Origin: Nematopogon swammerdamellus
Lineage: Eukaryota; Arthropoda; Insecta; Lepidoptera; Adelidae
Direction of reading: 5' to 3'
Length of the DNA: 64,000 nucleotides
NCBI GenBank assembly: GCA_946902875.1
Contig: OX336340.1
Span: 25,497,566 to 25,561,565, forward strand
Shown: positions 56,401-64,000 of the stretch, piece after piece
How positions within the stretch are numbered: the stretch's first letter is position 1
How the letters are laid out: every line of letters starts with the position of its first letter
Notes under the pieces: model-generated
What the model saw: only the letters and a program-made list of their open reading frames with translations
The model's database searches: none
What the model was told of the DNA's origin: nothing
Made by a program: the position numbers and the translations under genes

Positions 56401-58611
56401 GTCTGCGCGGCTCGCGGCCGCTGCTCTCGTTCGACCCCAAGTTCAGCTCCGACGCTCACTACGCTCTCCTCAAGGAGCTTCTCACTCAGATCTTCGGAGT
56501 CCCCAACCACCACCCCAAGAGTCAGCCGTTCTTTGATCACGTCTATACGTTCATGATCCTGGACAATCGGATTTGGTTCAGAAACTATCAGATCCTGTCG
56601 GAGGACGGCGCGTTGGCGGAAATTGGACCACGCTTCGTTCTCAATCCTGTGAGTTGCACAAAATCAAATTGTAGGTCCCTTAACTTACTAGAAGGTACAG
56701 TTTTACACGTCCAGATTGATACCATCGCACTAATTGAAGCGAAACAATATGAAAATAGTTGATGTTTTCCGCCCTGTTCAGTGTAGTGGAAACAACTAAA
56801 GGGAAGTACTGCCACGGCACCTAGTTCACCAAGGTGTTATAGACTGACGTTGCGGGAGCTGTAGGTGATTTAGACAACCATGTCAGCTTCTATAAAAACC
56901 AAATTATTTTTCTTTAGAGATGATCCCACATTTCAATCCGGTGAAAGACAGCAGACAGGAATCTTGTTCGCCAACAATTCTGCCGTTTGCACAACATAAT
57001 ATATTATTCAGTAAAATAATATATTTTCCGTACCAGAGACTTGGATCACGACATAAAGGCTCCATTCTCTGTCTGTCTATTATAGCTATTTTATTTTAGG
57101 GTTTTAGTGTCAGGGTTTTGACAATCTCGGTTTTGTCAGCCTTGATAGCTCAGTGGCGCAGACAGTCAACTGTCGCTATTGAATGTTAAGCAACGCTGGG
57201 TGCCGTCAGCACTTGGATGGGTGACCGCTCACCGTTGGAGGCTGACCGAGGTTCGGATTCCTCGTAAAACTGTAGGTCCCTTCCCTCCTAATCTTACTTG
57301 GTGGAATGGCTCTGAATGAAACGTCAGTCCAAACGGCTATGTAAAATAGTTTGTGTTTTCCGACCAGTTCAGTGTAGCCGGCACGATCAAAGGGGGAAGC
57401 ACTGACATGGCACCTAGTTCACCCGGTGTTGTGGGCTGACATCACGGACGTTGTGGGTGATGTAGCCAACCGTGTCAGTATCCATAAAAAAAAAATCTGC
57501 TTTTGCGACAGGTGAAAATATTTTCGGGCTCGTTTGGCGGCACGAGCCTCTGGGAGAACCCCAAGTACGTCAGCCCGGCCAAGTTCCGGCAGTCTGTCTC
57601 CAAGAAAGCGGCCTTCAAGTACCAGAACCGCGTGGAGAAGAAAGCGGTGTACGAGGCGACCCGGCCTGAGACCGCGTACCCCGATATCACCGGTTCAGAG
57701 TGGTTCAAGGGAGATCCTATGGAGCAGGCGAGAGAGGCCATCAAAAGTGAGTTGGTTTTTTAAATGAATGAAAACTATAGGCTGAAGATAGCAGTGCGCG
57801 GACGGCCGACGTCGGTCGCGGAGCGGCCTACAGCAGAATCTGCCACGTGGACGGCAAGTCGACTAGTATTTTGCTTCATACATCCACATTGATAATATAG
57901 TCATTCAACTGCTACTATGTCCGGCCATAGAATGTTTGTATCCTTGATTTCGCAATAGTCTGTCTCCCTTATCACAGGAGAGTTGGTTGATTGATTATTG
58001 AGTATTCAGTGGTGGTGGTTTGGAGTGTTTGTGGCAGTTGGACTGCACTGGAACTTGTCACAATGTGTTCTATCCGGTTCAATTACACCCACGAAGAACC
58101 AAATTTGTCAGTGGCAGGTAGGCAAATCAGGATTTTTGGTCTCTGACGCTTCACTCTACCTAATAAATTATTTAATGTGTGAGTGAAGCTCGTGGCCATG
58201 GACCTCACTTTATGAAACCCTGTTCTAATTGAGTTGTTTAGGAAAATAAAAAAATAATGTCTGCCTCCATCATTGCCTCCATTCATTCATTTTAGGGATT
58301 TAAACTTTTTAAATTATCTTTAGCATTGTTATTGACCAAAGCATTTCATTTCTCCAGAAGAAATCAAGGAAGAGTCTTCTGTATCAGAGCATATGTCCGA
58401 TGGGGACGCGGCACCACAAGTTCCATTTACGATGAAGAAGGCTAAGTCCAAGACGAACGTGCCCGTCAAGTTAAACTTGGGCGCCGGTGTCAAGTCCAAG
58501 CCAGACATGGCCATCAGAAGGAAGCAGCTCAAGGCCAAGAGCAAGGCCATCTCCGACCAGATCAAGAAGAGGAAACAGAGGGGCGGGAAGAAACTAAAGA
58601 GGAAGGTGTAA
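53485..58611 (+). CDS. Brx1: Ribosome biogenesis protein BRX1 (Brix domain)
   Basis: Brx1 is a nucleolar factor needed for early 60S subunit assembly (27S pre-rRNA processing). Plus-strand exons: 53485-53673, 54736-55012, 56365-56648, 57512-57746, 58358-58611 (phases 0,1,0,1), 412 residues. Order: a Lys/Pro-rich N-terminus (1-63); Brix domain from about 66 to 260 with RVLVFAARGINHRHRHLM, ELKMTGNCLRGSRPLLSFD, HPKSQPFFDHVYTFMILDN and EIGPRFVLNPVKIFSGSFGG; then an acidic spacer (EEIKEESSVSEHMSDGD) and a strongly basic tail ending KRKQRGGKKLKRKV, typical nucleolar targeting. At 412 residues it is longer than the human protein (353) because of both tails. I chose the ATG at 53485 (AATATGG context) over in-frame ATGs at 53323 and 53344, whose extra N-terminus is low complexity. 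All four introns contain transposon pieces or unassigned DNA. Confidence 0.95.
54545..54690 (+). mobile_element. RTE-type LINE 3' end
   Basis: Ends with CTATGTCCAACAGTGGAC then TGATGATGAC-like repeats, the familiar 3' end of insect RTE elements, in Brx1 intron 1 and sense to the gene. The segment 54360-54500 (GTGCCCAGCCCATTGCCACT) looks like another decayed RTE part on the opposite strand. Confidence 0.65.
55050..55160 (-). mobile_element. RTE-type LINE 3' piece
   Basis: CGTCCACTGCTGGACATAGG is the reverse complement of the RTE end motif. It lies 40 bases after the Brx1 exon 2 donor and continues to the GTTACGGGTGTTATAGGAGC block. Confidence 0.6.
55225..55535 (+). mobile_element. SINE A copy in Brx1 intron 2
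   Basis: Has the tRNA-like box A (TGTAGCTCAGTGG) and the full body to a poly(A) run. The zone where the 57131 copy has 5S-like sequence is diverged here, so it may be an older copy or a different head version. Sense to Brx1. Confidence 0.7.
55562..55955 (-). pseudogene. Jockey-type LINE ORF2 C-terminus
   Basis: Minus-strand frame (stop at 55695) with LQRFQNKVLRGICGATWF, TVKEEVKNRLESYKLRL and NPLALQLLN, the conserved last part of jockey-like ORF2 proteins. It is 5' truncated, in Brx1 intron 2, antisense to Brx1. Confidence 0.8.
56668..56907 (+). mobile_element. SINE A copy in Brx1 intron 3 (second)
   Basis: Begins in the shared core (TGTAGGTCCCTT) about 20 bases after the exon 3 donor and runs through GGCACCTAGTTCACCAAGGT to the CATGTCAGCTTCTATAAAA end. 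The head is missing. Sense to Brx1. Confidence 0.75.
57131..57494 (+). mobile_element. SINE A, full-length copy with tRNA/5S composite head
   Basis: In Brx1 intron 3, sense. Order: tRNA-like box A TAGCTCAGTGG (57146-57156); a 45-bp segment like the 3' half of 5S rRNA (57185-57229, with GTTAAGCAAC and GGATGGGTGACCGC); tRNA-like box B GGTTCGGATTCC (57250-57261); a core block shared with SINE B (GTAAAACTGTAGGTCCCTTC, from 57265); a family-specific body; poly(A) 57486-57494. The tail lies 17 bases before the exon 4 acceptor. This copy defines the family. Confidence 0.8.
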
Positions 58612-58629
58612 TCGCACTTATGTAATGAA

Positions 58630-58635
58630 AATAAA
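58630..58635 (+). terminator. Poly(A) signal of Brx1
   Basis: AATAAA 19 bases after the Brx1 stop codon, followed by T-rich DNA; the only canonical signal just downstream, so the 3' UTR is probably under 60 bases. Confidence 0.7.
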
Positions 58636-59286
58636 ACACAGTTCACGCAAAATAGCAGTTTTATTACAATATATAGAAAAAAATTAATACAGTATAGCCC
58701 AATGTGAGTCTACATTCTTACATAACATGATAGGACTTTAGTACTATTCTGGCGTCATAAGCAAGAGGGAATTTTGGGTGGAAAATTCAGTAGACAATCT
58801 AGTGTGGGTATAAATTTTCGGAAAATATGAAAATCTAGTCACTATGATATTCTGAAAGAATGCACATTCGCGCCGGGGCGGCCTGCTTAATATCTAGAAC
58901 GATGCTTAGATTCTTCGTAACATAATTATCGCAAATAAGGTTGATTGTACTTATACTTTTTCGACGCGATTTTGCTTACAGTTAAAAAATATACTTTAAT
59001 GATGGAGACTGCAATTGAAGAACAAATGAATAATTAATTTTGTTTAAAAAATTTACACGGGGTTGAACAAAAATGCTCTTGAATTTGTATTTTCATGGCC
59101 CATTATCATCGCTTCTATTAGAAGTTGCGAAAGAAATGTTGTATCCGAGGTGATTGTACGTACACTGACACTTTAACTTTTGAGTGTTGCCACAATTTAT
59201 GAATTCATGCTCGAATATAGGAATTATTTTAGAGATTACTAGTACTAGTAAGAAGAAAGTTTTGTTTTATTTTACGTATAAATAAA

Positions 59287-59463
59287 TGTACAGTACCCGA
59301 CAGTAAATAATGAACACGGAGCTTTAGAAAGAGACAATCCGGTTGTAGAGCGTCGTCACCGTCGCACGAACTCACGCGTTTCTGTGCGACAGGGACGACG
59401 CTCTATAACTGTTTGTCTCTTTCTAAAGCTCGATGTTCATTATTTACTGCCGGCTGCTGTACA
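59287..59463. mobile_element. 177-bp hairpin element
   Basis: Left arm (GACAGTAAATAATGAAC, GAGCTTTAGAAAGAGACA) pairs with 59386-59463; ends TGTACAG/CTGTACA. Between Brx1 and the right-edge gene. Confidence 0.75.
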
Positions 59464-60183
59464 ACCCGCTCAGGGTTCAATAATGTTGGTGTACTTCGAC
59501 AACAGGTCAACTAGACCACATACAACATACGGGGTCAACGATACTTCCAATGAAACAACAGGTGCCAGACAATGTTATGCAGATGCAGTAGTAAGTAATG
59601 TATCTTAACAATATTTCTCCATTGTCATACACAATAGACAATAGTAATAGTATTGTACTAGTAGTGGTGAGAACTAGAGAAGAGCACATATAAAACTAAA
59701 GTAAATGCATTATAATACTGAACGAATATTCACACTGAACGCCTGACATCGATTTTCCATACACAACACAAAATGAGTAGGTATAATATGCAATATGAAA
59801 CGCATAACTTTCACAAGAAAGTGCAAGTATACAGTATAGCTGCATTTTTATTCCACCAATCTGTCCCGCGCTAACACAGTAAAGTAAGTAGCAAATAATA
59901 AAATATTCTCTGAATGGACCGCGGCTTCCGTAAATGCATCGCGAGTGAGTATCAGATCACAGTTTTAACTTTTGAAGAGATGGCACTAAGAGATTTGTGC
60001 GTTAGCGAACTATGCTCGCTGCAAGATTCAGCCTTTCACGATGGAGGGGGTTCTAAAATATAAGCAGTAGCCAGTCTTGTAACTGTTAGGTATTATAACT
60101 TTTCATTAACACGATTGAATAGTATTTGTGGAGGACGAGTTATGAGTGCGGAGAGATGTCGGCGTTCTGTCTCCGCTGCGTTG

Positions 60184-60240
60184 GCTGCGCGCGATTCGCT
60201 GTCGTGTGGGTAGCCCACACGACAGCGAACCGCGCGCAGC
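60184..60240. other. 27-bp stem hairpin with 3-base loop
   Basis: Arms 60184-60210 and 60214-60240 (GCTGCGCGCG..CGTGTGGG) pair with one mismatch; GC-rich in an AT-rich area. Confidence 0.85.
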
Positions 60241-60286
60241 AAACGCTCGTATGGGTAGCCCACTCGATACTTTGTGTTGCTAATTG

Positions 60287-60709
60287 TATACAGGTGTTGT
60301 AACGGCCAGTACAATAATTTTGCCAGCGCAATCCTCATGATTTTCCGAGAGAAAAAAAAGCAAATAAAGTTTTTCTCTGAAGTGTCTAGTTTTGGAGATA
60401 AAAATTTTTGAATGTATGTTTTCGTCTAGTGTAATATGACGCGCGCGGATGGCGCGGGAACAGTCGGGATAGAAAAACTCACGCCGCGCCGCCGCCGCCG
60501 TGCATCTCCTCTCTCCGCGCGCCTTTCATTCCCACGTTCGTGCGGAACATTAGATCCTTTTACACTAAATAAATCAATTAGTTTGTATGAAAACTGTAAT
60601 TTTTTATCTAAAGGGAATTTAGAAAAAAGTTATTTGACTTTTTTGTTACTATTGATTCCAATAATCATTTCCTAAATTTAATGTAGTGGCCGTTACAACA
60701 CCCTGTATA
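60287..60709. mobile_element. 423-bp inverted-repeat element
   Basis: TATACAGGTGTTGTAACGGC at left against its complement at 60687-60709 (one-base deletion in the left copy). Inside is a GC-rich stretch (60440-60540) but no convincing frame. Confidence 0.75.
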
Positions 60710-61548
60710 TACTGAGCGTTGAGATAATTACATTGAGGATTTGCAGGAACGAACCCTGCTATTATTCTAAATTATGCATTTAGGTTATTTAACTAGAGTA
60801 TTTAATGAAATTTTTTTTTTATTACCTTTTCTTTATATATAATTATAAATTATTATTTTATTTTAAAATTATTATGCACTCTCAGATTGATTGTCACTGT
60901 ATAATTACTGGATTAGTTTTAAAATCAGCGGCGAACGACAGCGCTATAAGCTGCGTCACAGGCCTCTTTCTCAACTCGAGTGAATTAAGAAATAAATATA
61001 TTTCATTTGTATAAAAAAAAAAACGTTATCATATTATCAATATCATGCTGTGGCTAGAAGTTGCATTCAGTCAAAACATAGAAAATTACTCTTGTGAATT
61101 TAATTACGAATACGCGTATAATAGCACCATTACTCCATTACTGTGAATAGTTTTTTGTATTTACTATTGTACAAGCTACAGAATGACCCTACAAATAATA
61201 TCCTGCCACATTAAAAATACCTTATAAGTAAAGTATTTATGTACTGTAGTATTATTTTTAGATTCTTTCTTTTTTCCATTTTGCAGAAACAGTGCTACTG
61301 CACCAGTCGTTTTATAAGTTACTTACAAAATACGTACATAATTAAGTAGCATAAGAATAGAATAAGATCCAAGAATAGACACAACAAGAAAACAGAACTC
61401 AGTATCTCTTAACTAGTCAGCTTTTATAATAAGAGATCCATACAGTAATGAGTGGAGTGTGTAGGCTTCGGCCGAAAACCTTAGGAAGTACTAACATATC
61501 AACTGCTATTACCGAGTCATACACCATCTTACATTTTAAGGTACAATC

Positions 61549-62196
61549 AAGTGTGAGAGTTAGGGCCCCCGAGCAATGCTGTCACTGCGACCTAGGAAGA
61601 TCTATTGTGATCTTTCAAAAGTTTATAGCTCACCCCCAAGTCCGATTTTCGCTATGAACCGAGTTATATATTCTTGGTAAGAATATAACTCGCTTCGAGT
61701 TATATTAAGTAAAATGTTTGGGTTCGAGCAAAAAATAGCCTTCATCAATAAAATTTTAAAACTTAATAATAACACAATACCATTTGAATAAAAAGGCATA
61801 CGAAAAAAATCAAACATAAAAATATATTAATCAAGATTTTAAGGTTATATCTAAAATGTCACGAATACAATAAAAAAAGTACAATAAATTAGATTGGCCT
61901 TGCTTGAAAAAAAAATCCACAGTAAAATTTCATTTGTCAAAAATAAAAACATAAAAAATTCATGTCAAACAATAAAATGATAAAAATAAAATTCTATATG
62001 AATTTGTCAATTGATATAAAAGGATAAAAGAAATTAGTAAAAAAATATTAGTAAAATTTCCTGATAACATACAATAAAAATTAAAATTTAAATCTATATT
62101 AAAATTTATTGGTCAAGAGAAAAAAGTTTTGTGATCACAATAGATGTTACTAGGTCGCAGTGACAACACGGCTCAGGGGCCCTCACTCTCACACTT
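61549..62196. mobile_element. 650-bp element with about 62-bp inverted ends
   Basis: GTGTGAGAGT..GTCACTGCGACCTAG..ATCTATTGTGATC at left mirrors 62132-62196 with about ten differences; the interior is nearly all A/T. Confidence 0.7.
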
Positions 62197-63584
62197 TAAA
62201 TCATAATCTACACTCACAAATAAAACCAATCTGCATTGTTGCGATAAAACAAATGTAAATGGTTTCTAACACCAACGGTTCTTATAATCGTTCCAAGTGT
62301 TACTGACATCACGTTAACAAGTACCTAGGGATCACACTTTGAAATTGATTCTCTACAATATATTGAGCCTCGATTCCATTGCGAGCATTGAGCTAATACA
62401 AAATATTTGCACAACAGCTTCAGTTTCCATATAAACACGACTTAAACCTATATTTTAAAAGCAAATATATTATTTGATTATACTAACAATCTATAAAAAT
62501 TATCATTTAAAAAGATCATGTGCTTAACCAAATAAGTAAAAAAATAATAATATAAGAATAGATTCACAGAAATACTTAAGTTATTTTAAATGGAAAAGAC
62601 ATTAAATTGTACTGTAGTTACATACGATCTAAGTAAATATAAGTTGTGTAAAAAACTTTTCCTCATCTTAAAACATGAGCCGTGTCGAAAATATAGCTGT
62701 AACAAATAATTATCTCTAAGCATTTCAAATACAAAAAGTTGTAAAAATGTATTATTTCATAAAAGTACATATTACTAGCTCAAATAAAAACAGACAAGTC
62801 AATATTCAATATAGTGCAGTGTTATTATTGATGTAGTATACACTGGCGGCTTTCAGCTGATGCGTGTACTTTTGTATGTTGAGTGTACTTGATTCTCACT
62901 TTTATTAATTTGTTATTTAAATTTATATTCCGATCGTTAGCTAAGAATGCTTGCGGTCGGCAGAGGAATTAAATGCGAAATGTCAGTCTTTTGGCAGTTC
63001 GTTGCGAGTCAACATACTCTTCACTTTTATATTTCTCTTACAGTAAATAGATATTCTGAAAAGTGGGTCCACAGGGATAATTTAAAAGATTCATAAAGAT
63101 ATTGTAGCGCCCCCCTCCACGCATTCTTAGTTTTGTCGCAATATAAATCACAATATTGATCTTCGTTCTCTTTAATTTTTTCTCAAATAAAACAGGTCAA
63201 CTATTAAACTCTATTTGTGTGTAGAGCTGCAAGGTGCCTCTCTGCTAATTGTAGCTAAGAACATTCCGCTACTATGGATGGATGCACTGGATGGCAACAC
63301 TTGTGCGCTTCACTCGTCAGCTGCACTGCCCCGATGCTGGGCTATTGTGTATTAGGTTTTGATAGCTATTAGCAATTTTTCAAGACCAACTGAATCATAA
63401 TTGACAAAAAAAATCGTTAACTGGGGTATCGGCCCCTGTTGATCAAAGGCAACTATCCTGAATACACTTTATTCGATCTTTTGATCTCTATACGTATAGT
63501 AAACTTTTTCTGACAAGCCTGGAGGGTATTACAGGCGGTTTTCATCATCGGAATTATAAATGATGGTTAGCGCCATCATGCAAT

Positions 63585-63817
63585 CTTAGTGTAGCGACAC
63601 ACCGTCGGTGCGGTGCCGACACCTCGGCGACTGAATTATCGGTCTTAGTATTCGGTTGTCATGACACACCAAACGCGTTGAACAATCGCAACTCGGAATT
63701 ACGCGGCGTCTAGCTAGGCTTACTTTAATTTTGCCATAGGTTGCTTAAAAAACACTGCGAGCGTATTTAGCCGAACTTTCGGCGCCGTACCTTCGGCAGG
63801 TGTGTTGCTACACTTAG
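63585..63817. mobile_element. 233-bp inverted-repeat element near the right-edge gene
   Basis: CTTAGTGTAGCGACACACC at left against GGTGTGTTGCTACACTTAG at right; GC-rich interior (GGTGCGGTGCCGAC, GGCGCCGTAC). It would lie in the 3' UTR about 90 bases past the stop. Confidence 0.65.
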
Positions 63818-63907
63818 ACTGAATGGATGCTAGATTTTGCAATAATGCGAACGGAGCTGGTTCCTAATACGCAACAACCCTGTGCGTGGCAGCTCGGTAG
63901 CACGCGC

Positions 63908-64000
63908 TTAGAACTTGTCCGGCGCCTGCAGGCTGTCGGTCTCCGCGTCGCCGCCGGCGGCGCGCTCGGCGGCGAGGTCCGCGTGCTTGCGCTGAGCGAT
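63908..64000 (-). CDS. C-terminal end of an unidentified minus-strand gene (partial)
   Basis: Reading minus from the right edge, 30 codons stay open to a TAA at 63908-63910; the peptide ends ETDSLQAPDKF and is preceded by an Ala/Arg/Glu-rich, probably helical stretch (RKHADLAAERAAGG). The stretch is GC-rich with strong third-position G/C, as in the other exons here and unlike the AT-rich flank. I do not recognise the family, so I give no function. It could also be an internal exon in another frame, but no donor is needed because the stop is in frame. If real, a 3' UTR extends leftwards towards the convergent Brx1. Confidence 0.45.
   Translation of the reverse strand: MAQRKHADLAAERAAGGDAETDSLQAPDKF

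Larger units (their letters stand above)
58636..63907. other. Region between Brx1 and the right-edge gene
   Basis: 5.3 kb between convergent genes, very AT-rich, with four inverted-repeat elements (59287, 60287, 61549, 63585) and a strong hairpin (60184). Some of it may be the 3' UTR of the right-edge gene; I cannot place its poly(A) site. No coding exon seen. Confidence 0.6.

Noticed and set aside
57140..57265. Possible 5S rRNA or tRNA gene
   Set aside because: Only the middle of 5S is present, it sits inside tRNA-like boxes, and the whole is part of SINE A.

Overview
This is a stretch of insect nuclear genome, most likely from a moth or butterfly. The evidence is short, well-conserved animal exons with GT..AG introns, a very AT-rich and transposon-packed non-coding part, many GTAG/CTAC runs, and several short repeat families I associate with Lepidoptera. 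The order is inferred from this style and from protein similarity; the species is not identifiable by eye. No prokaryotic feature is present.

Protein-coding layout, left to right: (1) the 5' two-thirds of a mitochondrial succinyl-CoA:3-ketoacid CoA-transferase gene (Scot/OXCT1), minus strand, six exons between 182 and 6823, with the rest off the left edge; (2) a complete GIPC-family PDZ adaptor gene (kermit/GIPC), minus strand, four exons between 15173 and 45510, with a first intron of about 27.6 kb; (3) ribosomal protein L37 (RpL37), minus strand, three exons between 49621 and 52042; (4) the ribosome-assembly factor Brx1 (Brix domain), plus strand, five exons between 53485 and 58611, divergent from RpL37; (5) the last 30 codons of an unidentified minus-strand gene entering from the right edge (63908-64000). 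I rebuilt every gene from exon reading frames and splice phases. All junction phases agree, and three of the proteins (kermit, RpL37, Brx1) are complete. RpL37 and Brx1 both serve the large ribosomal subunit and diverge from about 1.4 kb of DNA. Scot (ketone-body use) and kermit (myosin VI cargo adaptor) have no evident functional tie to them.

The mobile fraction dominates. The kermit intron 1 holds a full-length, apparently very young BEL/Pao LTR retrotransposon (20482-27199: identical 418-bp LTRs, 5-bp target duplication, one intact 1867-codon gag-pol frame). It also holds a LINE reverse-transcriptase fragment (37151-38725), LINE 3' fragments, a 1.45-kb satellite-like foldback (33916-35375) and a nested long inverted repeat (41092-41836). 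A second foldback (7497-8874) lies between Scot and kermit. Two SINE families recur. SINE A (at least ten pieces) ends in poly(A), and its best copy has a head joining tRNA-like boxes to a 5S rRNA-like segment. SINE B (six or more pieces) has a plain tRNA-like head. Non-autonomous DNA elements with clear terminal inverted repeats are common; two carry perfect 8-bp duplications typical of hAT elements, and one has a TTA duplication typical of PIF/Harbinger.

The most interesting points are the tRNA/5S composite SINE, SINE A copies landing directly against 3' splice sites (in Scot exon 6 the poly(A) tail sits where the polypyrimidine tract should be), the young BEL element, the two foldback arrays, and several near-perfect hairpins that could make double-stranded RNA. 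I did not find a convincing new multi-gene system.
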